A stretch of 41,226 bases of DNA from an uncultured Ruminococcus sp. (lineage in GTDB: Bacteria > Bacillota > Clostridia > Oscillospirales > Acutalibacteraceae): assembly GCA_905233145.1 (NCBI GenBank), contig CAJODI010000002.1:1-41226 (forward strand), read 5' to 3'. This document shows positions 24,506-32,962 of the stretch, piece after piece. Made by a program: the position numbers and the translations under genes. The notes below the pieces were generated by a model, which searched no databases, was not told where the DNA came from, and worked only from the letters and a program-made list of their open reading frames with translations. Position 1 is the stretch's first letter, and the number at the start of each line of letters is the position of its first letter.

Positions 24506-27289
24506 TTATGATTTTCCTAAAACAATGCCGTCAAATTCTGCAAGATATAATTGCAGGTGTGTTACATCATTTATATCAACCCTTCCGTCGCCGTTTGCGT
24601 CGGCGGCAGCAAGCTGCTTATCGGATAATTCAATAAGACCTACAAAACCTTTTTGAATTTCGGTGACGTCTTTAATATCAATTGTGTTGTTGAAATTAAC
24701 GTCGCCGATTTCAAATGCAGTGAAATCAATGTGATTATTATTTGCATATGTTTCTGCGTATGAGCCTTTCTTTCCGTAAATTATCAAGTTCGAGCAACCG
24801 TAAAAAGCACCATCGGCGATATCATTTACACTGTCGGGAATGATTATGGATCTTAGACTTGTGCAATCAGAAAATGCATTAGTGTCAATTTTATTTATGC
24901 TTTTTGGGATGGTTACAGATTTTAACGACGAACACCCAGAAAAAACGTCCCAGCCCATTGAAGTAACGCTGTTAGGAATAGTAATTTCAGTTAAATATTT
25001 GCAATCGAGAAAAGCATCATCGCCTATATATGTTACTCCGTTTCTAATAACTGCTTTGCTAAAATGCATATGTGACCATGGAGAAAATTCATCTTCCATA
25101 GCTCCGTTGCCGCTGATAGTTAGTACTCCGTTTTTGTTAATTGTCCATGTGCAATCGCCTGTTGTGCCGCTGGCTATTAAACCATTTATGTTTTTGATAA
25201 ATGTAATGCCATTACTATTGGCATAGTTTTCGGCGGTACTGCCTTTATATCCTGTGATCGTAAAGCCGTCAATTACATTATCGTTATAATAACCGAACGC
25301 TTTCGTTCCGATACTTGTTACAGATTTGGGGATAACTACCGAAGTTAGGTCAGGACAATTTTCAAATGCTCTGACACCGATATACGTAACTGATTCAGGA
25401 ATACTTACAGAGGTCAGCTTGTTACAGCCGGAAAACGCGTCATAACCAATAGTTGTGACAGAATCAGGAATAATCACAGAGGTCAGGATGGTACATCCAT
25501 GAAAAGCATAATTATAAATACAATTCACAGAGTCGGGAACAACAAAAGATGAATTCGGATAGCCGGGTGCATACTGCAAAAGTGTGGTACGATCTTTATT
25601 ATATAAGTCTCCGAAATATGAACAGTAAGCCGGATTATCATTATCTACCTTGATATTTGTCAATTTGCTGCAAGAGCTGAATATTCCTGTACCAATGTTG
25701 GTAACAGAGCTTGGGATTTTTACAGAGGTCAAGCCACTGCAATTTGAAAATGCAAAATTCCCAATACTTGTAACTGAATCGGGAATTGTCACGGAACTCA
25801 GATTAGGACAATTCGCAAAAGCCCAATCGCCAATGTTTGTTACCCCGTCCTCAATTATTACTTTTTTTACTTTACTGCCTTTCCACGGAGCATAGTTATC
25901 AGCGTTATAATCCTCCATAGCACCGTCGCCGCTTATTGTCAGCGTGCCCTCGCCATCTAATATCCAAGTGCAATCGCCTGTCGTGTTGATTAATTTATTT
26001 GCCACTACCTTTATAATAAAGGATTGGTCTTCCGGCAATTTTTCGGGGCTGTTTCCATTGTCATATATAAGATATGAATTTCCGGATTGTACTCTTTTAG
26101 CGGAAGATAAAAATCCAATTTTACCACTGGAGTTAAACTTAACGCCTATTGCGCCCTTACCGTTTTCCACAACAAAATCTTCGATATCTGCAGAGGTATA
26201 GCCGCAATGTTCGACTTTTCCCGTGTAAATTTTCTTCCATGTGTTTTGGTCGGTAGAGGGCATAGATAAATCATCATCAAACGGTATATAATAAAGAGAA
26301 TACTCATAGCCCTGCGAAACAGTTACAAAATTGATCTTATCAATCACAGTGAAATTATCCTTAAAGTCAAATGCGTTAATATAGGTGGCTTTTTTATAGG
26401 TTACGCTTTTATATCCACTGTATGTTTCATTTTGATACAGCTTTACATTGTCATCTATAAATTGATAATCGACAATGGCGTAATTTCCGCTTGCATTAAG
26501 CATATAATCGTCTTCGTACGATATCCAAAAATAGCCTTCTTCACCCCAATTTTTTCCCCAGCTGTTTTTGCAAAGCCATGCACCATCATTGCTGGGTTGA
26601 AGTCCTTTTTTAAAATTCAATCTGCTATAATTATCATCCCATCCAACAACACAAACAGCATGACCTGTTCCTTCATCATAAATATTACGATCCAAATAGT
26701 AAGAACTGGTTTCTTTATTAAAAAAGTAATCATTGTTAAGATAATTCCCAAACACAGCGCCGTATTTATATATAGCAACTTTTGCGGTATCAATATCTGG
26801 GCAATCCAAACACATAACACTGTTTATACATACTGTTGTTTTAGCGTTTGCATCATATTTATCAAAGTCTTCTTCTTTTGTGTTTTCCGGGAAATCATTC
26901 TCTGTCTTTGCACCCCGCCAAGAAGTAAAGTACCCTACAGCATCACTTTTACCAAGTCCGTGCGCTCCGTTTGCAGCATAATACAAATGCATAGGAGAAA
27001 AGGAGGGATTAAGAGATGTATCATCACTCTTTAACCGCGTCTCCAAAGTAGCCATAGCAGCATAAGCCCAACAAGAGTCCCCTTTTTGCCGGCGCACAGG
27101 CGTAGTGAAACCTAAATCTTTACTTGAATACCTAGATGGCAGCTCAAAGTCAGGAATCAATATTGTTTTTCCGGTTGCACTTACTTCTTCCGAATCAATT
27201 TCTGCTGCCGAGACGGTGAACGGTACCGTTGACATCAGCATTACTGCCGTTAGAATTACGGCGAGTGATTTTTTGAATAAATGTTTCAT
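24506..27289 (-). CDS. Secreted papain-like cysteine protease with BspA-type LRRs and a C-terminal dockerin
   Basis: The 927-residue protein has a signal peptide (1-29) and then a C1A peptidase domain. The oxyanion Gln68 and catalytic Cys73 lie in RQKGDSCWAYAA, His210 in GTGHAVCVVGWDD, and Asn242 in CKNSWGKNWGEEGYFWIS. After an intermediate region, BspA/LRR_5 repeats (the VTSIGxxAFxxCxxLTSVxIPxSV type) fill about residues 430-850 in two blocks separated by a repeat of TTGDCTWxxxxxGxLTISGxGAMED. A type I dockerin ends the protein (about 862-920). The sequence predicts a protease anchored by cohesin to a cell-surface complex. The gene is more AT-rich than its neighbours. The ATG has AAGGAGG. 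The target is unknown. Confidence 0.92.
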   Translation of the reverse strand: MKHLFKKSLAVILTAVMLMSTVPFTVSAAEIDSEEVSATGKTILIPDFELPSRYSSKDLGFTTPVRRQKGDSCWAYAAMATLETRLKSDDTSLNPSFSPMHLYYAANGAHGLGKSDAVGYFTSWRGAKTENDFPENTKEEDFDKYDANAKTTVCINSVMCLDCPDIDTAKVAIYKYGAVFGNYLNNDYFFNKETSSYYLDRNIYDEGTGHAVCVVGWDDNYSRLNFKKGLQPSNDGAWLCKNSWGKNWGEEGYFWISYEDDYMLNASGNYAIVDYQFIDDNVKLYQNETYSGYKSVTYKKATYINAFDFKDNFTVIDKINFVTVSQGYEYSLYYIPFDDDLSMPSTDQNTWKKIYTGKVEHCGYTSADIEDFVVENGKGAIGVKFNSSGKIGFLSSAKRVQSGNSYLIYDNGNSPEKLPEDQSFIIKVVANKLINTTGDCTWILDGEGTLTISGDGAMEDYNADNYAPWKGSKVKKVIIEDGVTNIGDWAFANCPNLSSVTIPDSVTSIGNFAFSNCSGLTSVKIPSSVTNIGTGIFSSCSKLTNIKVDNDNPAYCSYFGDLYNKDRTTLLQYAPGYPNSSFVVPDSVNCIYNYAFHGCTILTSVIIPDSVTTIGYDAFSGCNKLTSVSIPESVTYIGVRAFENCPDLTSVVIPKSVTSIGTKAFGYYNDNVIDGFTITGYKGSTAENYANSNGITFIKNINGLIASGTTGDCTWTINKNGVLTISGNGAMEDEFSPWSHMHFSKAVIRNGVTYIGDDAFLDCKYLTEITIPNSVTSMGWDVFSGCSSLKSVTIPKSINKIDTNAFSDCTSLRSIIIPDSVNDIADGAFYGCSNLIIYGKKGSYAETYANNNHIDFTAFEIGDVNFNNTIDIKDVTEIQKGFVGLIELSDKQLAAADANGDGRVDINDVTHLQLYLAEFDGIVLGKS

Positions 27290-27482
27290 AATAAACCTCC
27301 TTGCTTTTTTATTTTAGTTTGTATGAATGACTACGAGAAGAAATCTCTCATAGTTGATTGTTTTAATAGCAAAAAATATCGTCAAAGCTTAAACATGAAT
27401 GGAACATCGTAATCTTCTCCTCTCAAATAATATAACGCTTCAAATCGACATTTGGTTACAATCATTTTAAACAAATAAAAAC

Positions 27483-27508
27483 GGCGCACAACCGAAAAGC
27501 CGTGCGCC
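27483..27508. repeat. Solitary REP-like hairpin
   Basis: GGCGCAC (27483-27489) pairs with GTGCGCC (27502-27508). It shares the GGCGCAC core with the BIMEs near 8914-9086. Confidence 0.45.
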
Positions 27509-27531
27509 CAAAAACACATGCTCCGATTGTC

Positions 27532-27640
27532 GCCAAACAAAACCTTTCAAATTTACAAAGAGACAGTAATAAGAAAGTAGAGCCTGTATTTTTAACAAAA
27601 TACAAACTGTCTCTTTTTTTAATATAAAGTTTTGTTTGGC
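27532..27640. repeat. 109-bp near-perfect long palindrome
   Basis: The outer arms GCCAAACAAAAC (27532-27543) and GTTTTGTTTGGC (27629-27640) are perfect. Further in, AAAGAGACAGT (27557-27567) pairs with ACTGTCTCTTT (27606-27616), and TGTATTTT pairs with AAAATACA near the centre. It could be a MITE or a very large hairpin. It sits between the antiporter's 3' end and the protease promoter region. The rest of 27290-27796 shows only A/T-rich sequence and a terminator. Confidence 0.7.
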
Positions 27641-27722
27641 ACCCTCATTATACCATATTCAATCCCTCAAATTCAACCTACAGTTTTAATAATATACTGC
27701 GGTATTTTTTGTAACAATACAC

Positions 27723-27768
27723 AAAACGCCCCCTGATAAGCGGATATGCCTATCAAGGAGCGTTTTTA
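27723..27768 (-). terminator. Terminator of the antiporter gene
   Basis: An imperfect stem has AACGCCCCCTGATA on one side and TATCAAGGAGCGTT on the other. TTTT follows on the minus strand, and T5 follows on the plus strand. Confidence 0.6.
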
Positions 27769-27796
27769 TATTTATGTGCCGATGCGATTTTTTACG

Positions 27797-29005
27797 TTAA
27801 GTTTGTGATAAAGTTGGTTTGGTATTACGCGAATACAGCAGCTTTAGCGCGATCGGCGTGACTATGCTGGAAACTATAATCAAGAGGATAACCGAGGTGA
27901 AGTACGAGGATTCTATCATGCCGACTGCCAAGCCCTTTTGCGCCACTATCAGCGCGACCTCGCCGCGCGTCATCATGCCGACGCCGATTTTGAGCGAATC
28001 TCCCCATCCAAAGCGGCACAGCCGGGAAGTCAAGCCGCAGCCGATGATTTTGGTGACCAGCGCGACCGCAACAAAGCACAGCGAAAACAGCACCAAATTC
28101 AGTGAAATATTGTCTAAATTAGTTTTTAAGCCGATACTCGCAAAGAAAACCGGTCCGAAAATCATATAGGAGTTTATATCCAGCTTTTCTTCGATATATA
28201 CCGCGTCTCTCAGCGAGCAAAGCACGATTCCGGCAACATACGCGCCTGTGATATCGGCAATTCCAAAGAATTTTTCAGCAGCATATGCAAATCCAAAGCA
28301 AAGCGCGAGAGCCATTATCGGAATACGCCTTGTGCGCGGATAACGCTTGTCAAAAAACTTGAACAGCTTGTAGATAATAAATCCAACAACAACCGCTGCA
28401 AAGAAAAACAATATCGTGCTCAAAGCGACCCAACCGGGATTTGCTTCCGGATTTTTGAAGCCTATCACAAAGGTCAGCACCAAAATTCCGATAACGTCGT
28501 CGATTATCGCGGCGTTGAGGATCGTCGTTCCGATGTCGCTCTTGAGTTTGCCAAGCTCTTTGAGCGTTTCAACCGTAATACTGACGCTCGTGGCAGTCAT
28601 AATTACGCCGATAAACACCGCGGTAAAGAATTTATCACTGCCCCAAGGTGCCGCGCCGTAAAAGCCCATATAAAGCAGGGTGCCGCCCAAGAGCGGAACA
28701 GCCACGCCTGTGCAGGCAATAGCGAGAGCCTTTGGACCCGTTTTGAGCAGATCCCTGAGGTTAGTTCCCAAGCCTGCCGAGAACATCAAAAGTATAACGC
28801 CTATTTCCGCCGCCTGGCTGAGAAAATCGTTGAGCTGAACTATTCCGAGCACACTCGGTCCTATCAGCAGTCCGGCAACGATCTCTCCCACAACCTGCGG
28901 AGCTCTTAGCTTTCGGGCAATAAGCCCAAACAGCTTCGCCGCGATTATAATTATCGCTAAATCCTTAAATATTTCTATTGTGTTCACAAAATCACGCCCA
29001 TCCAT
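27797..29005 (-). CDS. CPA2-family cation/proton antiporter (KefB/NapA-like)
   Basis: This integral membrane protein of 402 residues has about 12 hydrophobic segments. Family marks are the N-terminal FGLIARKLRAPQVVGEIVAGLLIGPSVLG, the AIIDDVIGILVLTF segment with the ion-binding Asp pair, and the late GMMTRGEVALIVAQKGL. It exchanges Na+ or K+ for protons and helps pH or ion balance. There is no cytosolic TrkA-N domain, unlike KefC. The start is uncertain: ATG 29005 (MDGRD) has little ribosome site, and an in-frame ATG at 29062 lies inside a hairpin. 29005 is chosen because the family sequence begins there. The gene appears monocistronic. Confidence 0.88.
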   Translation of the reverse strand: MDGRDFVNTIEIFKDLAIIIIAAKLFGLIARKLRAPQVVGEIVAGLLIGPSVLGIVQLNDFLSQAAEIGVILLMFSAGLGTNLRDLLKTGPKALAIACTGVAVPLLGGTLLYMGFYGAAPWGSDKFFTAVFIGVIMTATSVSITVETLKELGKLKSDIGTTILNAAIIDDVIGILVLTFVIGFKNPEANPGWVALSTILFFFAAVVVGFIIYKLFKFFDKRYPRTRRIPIMALALCFGFAYAAEKFFGIADITGAYVAGIVLCSLRDAVYIEEKLDINSYMIFGPVFFASIGLKTNLDNISLNLVLFSLCFVAVALVTKIIGCGLTSRLCRFGWGDSLKIGVGMMTRGEVALIVAQKGLAVGMIESSYFTSVILLIIVSSIVTPIALKLLYSRNTKPTLSQT

Positions 29006-29049
29006 ATTTTGAAAACGTTTAAAATCTTTATGCAACACAGCGCAATAGC

Positions 29050-29100
29050 AACGCAAAAGCATTTATGGAAACAAGATCCAACCATAAACGCTTTTGCGTT
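29050..29100 (-). terminator. Strong 19-bp hairpin after the four-helix-bundle gene
   Basis: AACGCAAAAGCATTTATGG (29050-29068) pairs with CCATAAACGCTTTTGCGTT (29082-29100) with one mismatch. There is no clean T-run, so it is a transcript-end or transcript-processing hairpin. It lies just beyond the stop at 29108 and before the antiporter start. Confidence 0.6.
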
Positions 29101-29107
29101 AGCTTCA

Positions 29108-29467
29108 CTATTTATTATAATTTAATTTCACTGTGTTTATTGAAGAAATCAACATTCGTCTTATGCTTCCACAGTCTGTTTTATGTTTCCTATACTGTTC
29201 GTGTGATATGTAATCTGTTCGATACAATAATTCGAGCCAATACTCACTTTCATAGCATTCTTTTAATGCAATCTGCATTTTTGAAATAAAATCCGCTTTA
29301 CCTTGAGCATATTTTGATTCGTGAATATTTGCTCCAATGCTTGTTCCGCTTCGCAACAATTGATTAACTAAAACCGCTTCTTTATGATTTTGCTTTATGT
29401 GTTTGCATAAATTCACAATATCAACAGCAAAATCCTTGGCTTTATCGAGCATTATACTTTCTGACAT
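29108..29467 (-). CDS. Four-helix bundle protein, 23S rRNA intervening-sequence type
   Basis: The 119-residue all-helical protein belongs to the family often found inside 23S rRNA intervening sequences and structurally related to the Avd accessory protein of diversity-generating retroelements. The signature is VNQLLRSGTSIGANIHESKYAQGKADF in the middle (reported here by residues 36-62), followed by ALKECYESEYWLELL. Here it is not in an rRNA gene. Its function is unknown; a nucleic-acid-binding role has been proposed for relatives. The start is ATG 29467 with GAGGTGA, and this ribosome site lies in one arm of a 14-bp hairpin. The gene is AT-rich and stands between that hairpin and another large one. 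Confidence 0.87.
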   Translation of the reverse strand: MSESIMLDKAKDFAVDIVNLCKHIKQNHKEAVLVNQLLRSGTSIGANIHESKYAQGKADFISKMQIALKECYESEYWLELLYRTDYISHEQYRKHKTDCGSIRRMLISSINTVKLNYNK

Positions 29468-29470
29468 CAA

Positions 29471-29510
29471 AAATCACCTCAATCAAATTATATCACGATT
29501 GAGGTGATTT
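29471..29510 (-). promoter_or_regulatory. Hairpin that can mask the ribosome site of the four-helix-bundle gene
   Basis: AAATCACCTCAATC (29471-29484) and GATTGAGGTGATTT (29497-29510) are perfectly complementary over 14 bp with a 12-base loop. On the minus strand the downstream arm contains the GAGGTGA ribosome site and is followed by TTTTTG, so the structure could end transcription from gap, hide the ribosome site, or both. Confidence 0.7.
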
Positions 29511-29520
29511 TAAAAGCTTT

Positions 29521-29732
29521 GATAAGCGAATTTAGCTAAATTGTCGCTGTGCGACAGCTAAATTATTCAATTTCATTGAATAGCTAAATTTTGCGAATGA
29601 TCGCAAAGCTAAATTAAATTCACCATATGGCTTGCGAAGCAAATTTAGCTCCGAAAGGAATTTAGCTTGCGTAGCAAATTTAGCTCGCGTAAGCGAATTT
29701 AGCTTTATATGCTCGCGTAAGCGAATTTAGCT
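29521..29732. repeat. Array of AATTTAGCT/AGCTAAATT words alternating with variable mini-hairpins
   Basis: Ten exact copies of the 9-mer are present: four as AGCTAAATT (29534, 29556, 29582, 29607) and six as AATTTAGCT (29529, 29642, 29659, 29677, 29696, 29724). Between them lie short self-complementary units with different stems: GTCGC/GCGAC (29543), TTCAAT/ATTGAA (29566), TTGCGA/TCGCAA (29591), TTGC/GCAA (29632 and 29667), CC-GAAA-GG (29651), and TCGC-GTAA-GCGA (29685 and 29713). The first half uses one orientation and the second half mainly the other, so the halves can also pair with each other. The array fills the gap between the gap stop codon and the next gene. Confidence 0.9.
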
Positions 29733-29738
29733 CTTTTA

Positions 29739-30770
29739 TCAGCCGAGTTCAGCAAAATACTTGATTGTTCTTACCATCTGGCTTGTGTATGAGTTCTCGT
29801 TGTCGTACCATGAAACAACCTGAACCTCATAAAGATCGTCGGCGATCTTTGAAACCATTGTCTGAGTTGCGTCAAAGAGTGAACCGAATCTCATACCGAT
29901 AACGTCGGAGGAAACAATCGGATCCTCGTTATAGCCAAAGGACTCGGAAGCAGCAGCCTTCATAGCAGCGTTGATGCCCTCAACTGTAACATCTGTGCCC
30001 TTAACAACAGCTGTGAGGATTGTTGTTGAGCCTGTGGGAACAGGAACACGCTGAGCCGAACCGATGAGCTTGCCGTCGAGCTCGGGAATTACAAGACCGA
30101 TAGCCTTTGCAGCACCTGTTGAGTTAGGAACAATGTTTGCAGCGCCGGCTCTTGCACGTCTGAGGTCGCCCTTTCTGTGAGGACCGTCAAGGATCATCTG
30201 ATCACCTGTGTAAGCGTGGATTGTGCTCATGATACCGCTCTGGATCGGAGCGTATTTATTGAGTGTGTCAGCCATTGGAGCAAGGCAGTTGGTTGTGCAT
30301 GAAGCAGCAGAAATAATCTTGTCATCAGCTGTGAGAACCTTCTCGTTTACGCTGTATACAATTGTAGGAAGATCTTTGCCTGCGGGAGCAGAAATAACAA
30401 CCTTCTTTGCGCCGGCGTCAATGTGAGCCTGGCTCTTCTCCTTTGAGCAATAGAAGCCTGTACACTCGAGAACAACATCAACACCAAGCTCGCCCCAAGG
30501 AAGCTCTGCAGCGTTTGGCTTAGCATAAATTGTGATTTCCTTACCGTCAACGATGATTGAATTCTCGCCTGCCTCAACAGTGTGGAGATTCTCACCGATT
30601 GTACCGCAATAGCCCTTCTGAGCTGTGTCGTACTTAAGAAGGTTAGCGAGCATCTTGGGATCTGTAAGATCGTTGATAGCTACTACCTCATAGCCCTCTG
30701 CGCCGAACATCTGTCTGAAAGCGAGACGACCGATACGGCCAAAGCCGTTAATTGCAACTTTTACTGACAT
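29739..30770 (-). CDS. gap: Glyceraldehyde-3-phosphate dehydrogenase
   Basis: This glycolytic enzyme oxidises glyceraldehyde 3-phosphate with NAD+ and phosphate. The 343-residue protein has the Rossmann start [13 protein letters not shown], Asp34 typical of NAD specificity, catalytic Cys158 in [12 protein letters not shown], and His185 in [10 protein letters not shown]. Codon choice is noticeably biased, as expected of a highly expressed gene. It has an AGGAGG ribosome site and a strong promoter. Instead of a plain terminator it is followed directly by the AATTTAGCT hairpin array, which would form its 3' untranslated region. Confidence 0.97.
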   Translation of the reverse strand: MSVKVAINGFGRIGRLAFRQMFGAEGYEVVAINDLTDPKMLANLLKYDTAQKGYCGTIGENLHTVEAGENSIIVDGKEITIYAKPNAAELPWGELGVDVVLECTGFYCSKEKSQAHIDAGAKKVVISAPAGKDLPTIVYSVNEKVLTADDKIISAASCTTNCLAPMADTLNKYAPIQSGIMSTIHAYTGDQMILDGPHRKGDLRRARAGAANIVPNSTGAAKAIGLVIPELDGKLIGSAQRVPVPTGSTTILTAVVKGTDVTVEGINAAMKAAASESFGYNEDPIVSSDVIGMRFGSLFDATQTMVSKIADDLYEVQVVSWYDNENSYTSQMVRTIKYFAELG

Positions 30771-30803
30771 AATTTTATATCCTCCTAAAATTAAGATAAA
30801 TAT

Positions 30804-30832
30804 ATTATATTACATTTTTTTCATTTCTTCAA
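30804..30832 (-). promoter_or_regulatory. gap promoter
   Basis: On the minus strand TTGAAG (30827-30832) and TATAAT (30804-30809) are separated by exactly 17 bp, about 35 bp before the gap start codon. Confidence 0.8.
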
Positions 30833-30997
30833 TAGTTTGATAAAATATTAACGAGATTTTTTGTCTTTTAGTCAAAACGCTAAAACACATCAAGATAATC
30901 AACTGTTTTTTAGTGATTATTTCATATCAATCGGCAATTTAGCCATAATATCACTCTTTTTGGCAATTAATCATTTGCAAAAAAGCAACACTGAATC

Positions 30998-31300
30998 TTG
31001 ACAAGCATTTGATATTGTTATAAAATAGATAGGAAGTGTTGTGTCACAATACTTTTTGCAAAGGGCAGTTGTTGTCATGCCCCTTTGTCTTAATCAGACT
31101 CTTTATTGAGCCGTTATATATAGATATTCTATAACTTTTATTTGCTGTTTCAAAGCTTTAATAATTTAAATTAAGTTAAAATTATTTAAAATCTTTTAAA
31201 AAATGACATTTGAAAATTGAATAATATCTTGATTAACGGCTTCCTAAAGCATGTTTGATTGATTTTTAATTTTGAAAAAACTACTGAAACAAATTTGATT
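30998..31300 (+). promoter_or_regulatory. rny promoter and long leader
   Basis: TTGACA (30998-31003), a 17-bp spacer and TAAAAT (31021-31026) form a near-consensus promoter, about 285 bases before the rny start. The leader includes a hairpin AAAGGGCA/TGCCCCTTT (31060-31086) followed by no T-run, and then very A/T-rich sequence. No known riboswitch class was recognised. The stretch 30833-30997 shows no gene. Confidence 0.65.
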
Positions 31301-31315
31301 TAGGAGGTGTCAGAA

Positions 31316-32866
31316 ATGGATTTGCTTGCAATAATCATCGGTATTATTGCATTGGTTATCGGCGCGGCAATCGGTATTTTCCTGGGTATACAAATCAGGA
31401 AGAATACTGCCGAAAAGGAAATCGGCAGTGCGGAAGAAGAAGCCAAAAAGATTGTTGCCGAAGCCATCAAAACGGCTGAAGCAAAAAAGAAAGAGGTCGT
31501 TTTGGAAGGCAAGGAGGAGGTTCACCGCTTTAGAAATGAAAGCGAGAAGGAGATCTCCGACCGCCGCAAGGAGGTTCAGCGTCAGGAGCGTCGTATCCAA
31601 CAAAAGGAGGAGACTCTTGACCGAAAGCTGGATAACATTGAGAAAAAAGAGGACAGAATTACCAAAAAGCTCAAAGAGGCTGACGAAAAGCTTGAGGAAG
31701 CTGAAACTCTCAAGAAAAGCCAGTTTGAGATGCTCGAAAAAATTTCGGGGTATACTGCCGACCAGGCAAAGGCTTATTTGCTTTCTCAGCTTGAGGACGA
31801 GCTCGCTCACGAAAAGTCCGTAAAAATTATGGAATATCAGGAGCAGCTTAAGGACGAAGCTGACGACAAAGCGCGCAACGTCATTTCACTTGCGATCCAA
31901 AGGCTTGCCGCTGAGCAGGTCGCAGAGGCAACTATTTCGGTAGTGCCGCTGCCAAATGACGAGATGAAGGGAAGAATCATCGGTCGTGAGGGCAGAAACA
32001 TCAGAGCAATCGAGACATTAACAGGCGTAGACCTGATTATTGATGATACACCGGAGGCAATCACGCTGTCATGCTTTGAGCCTGTCAGAAGAGAAGTTGC
32101 CAGAATCGCGCTTGAAAGACTCATTTCAGACGGACGAATTCACCCGGCAAGAATTGAAGAAACCATTGAAAAGGCAAGGCGCGAGGTTGACGCTACAATC
32201 AAGCGCGAGGGCGAAAGAGCCGTGCTTGAGGCAGGCATCCACAACGTTCATCCGGAGCTTGTCAAGCTTTTGGGCAGACTTCGCTATCGCACCAGCTACG
32301 GTCAAAACGTACTTAATCACTCGCTCGAGGTATCGTATCTTGCAGGCATGATGGCAAGCGAGCTGGGCATTGACCCGACTATCGCAAAGCGCGCAGGACT
32401 GCTGCATGATATTGGAAAATCCATTGACCACGAGGTTGAAGGAACACATATCCAAATCGGCGTTGATCTTGCCAGAAAATATAAGGAGAGCGACGCGGTC
32501 ATTCACGCGATTCACGCTCACCACGGAGATGTTGAAGCAAAAACAATTGTTGCATGTCTGGTTCAGGCAGCCGACGCACTATCTGCCGCAAGACCGGGAG
32601 CAAGACGCGAGAATGTTGAAAATTACATCAAGCGACTGCAAAAGCTTGAAGAGGTTGCTTCCTCGTTTGGCGGCGTAGACCGCAGCTTCGCGATCCAGGC
32701 AGGACGCGAGGTTAGAGTTATGGTTAAACCGGAGGTCGTTAATGACGACCGCATGGTTCCGCTTGCAAGAGAAATCTGCAAAAAGATTGAGGATGAGCTG
32801 GATTATCCGGGTCAGATCAAGGTCAATATTATCCGCGAAAGCCGCGCAACCGATTACGCAAAATAA
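31316..32866 (+). CDS. rny: Ribonuclease Y
   Basis: RNase Y is the membrane-tethered endonuclease that starts mRNA decay in many Firmicutes. The 516-residue protein has an N-terminal membrane helix (about 3-24), a long Lys/Glu-rich coiled coil (about 30-200), a KH domain with the GREG loop (about 205-280, [13 protein letters not shown]), and an HD domain with His364-Asp365 ([10 protein letters not shown]). The length is normal. An in-frame GTG at 31307 lies within the AGGAGGTG ribosome site, so the true start is ATG 31316. It is monocistronic, with its own promoter and terminator, and is divergent from gap. Confidence 0.96.
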   Translation: MDLLAIIIGIIALVIGAAIGIFLGIQIRKNTAEKEIGSAEEEAKKIVAEAIKTAEAKKKEVVLEGKEEVHRFRNESEKEISDRRKEVQRQERRIQQKEETLDRKLDNIEKKEDRITKKLKEADEKLEEAETLKKSQFEMLEKISGYTADQAKAYLLSQLEDELAHEKSVKIMEYQEQLKDEADDKARNVISLAIQRLAAEQVAEATISVVPLPNDEMKGRIIGREGRNIRAIETLTGVDLIIDDTPEAITLSCFEPVRREVARIALERLISDGRIHPARIEETIEKARREVDATIKREGERAVLEAGIHNVHPELVKLLGRLRYRTSYGQNVLNHSLEVSYLAGMMASELGIDPTIAKRAGLLHDIGKSIDHEVEGTHIQIGVDLARKYKESDAVIHAIHAHHGDVEAKTIVACLVQAADALSAARPGARRENVENYIKRLQKLEEVASSFGGVDRSFAIQAGREVRVMVKPEVVNDDRMVPLAREICKKIEDELDYPGQIKVNIIRESRATDYAK

Positions 32867-32887
32867 TCATATTTAAGCTTAAACTTA

Positions 32888-32936
32888 ATCGGGAACAAGG
32901 GTTGTATTTGAAATACACCTTTGTTCCCGATTTTTT
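32888..32936 (+). terminator. rny terminator
   Basis: ATCGGGAACAA (32888-32898) pairs with TTGTTCCCGAT (32921-32931) around a smaller internal hairpin, followed by TTTTTT. Confidence 0.92.
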
Positions 32937-32962
32937 CGTATTTGAAGAGCACGCGTGAGTTC

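Noticed and set aside
27797-29062. Longer antiporter start at 29062
   Set aside because: The first 19 codons run through a 19-bp hairpin and do not resemble the family N-terminus.
29108-29467. Part of a 23S rRNA intervening sequence or a diversity-generating retroelement
   Set aside because: No rRNA sequence, reverse transcriptase or template repeat is present nearby; only the protein family is shared.
29521-29732. Possible CRISPR array
   Set aside because: The repeated word is only 9 bp and occurs in both orientations, the intervals are 8-20 bp palindromes, and no cas gene is near.
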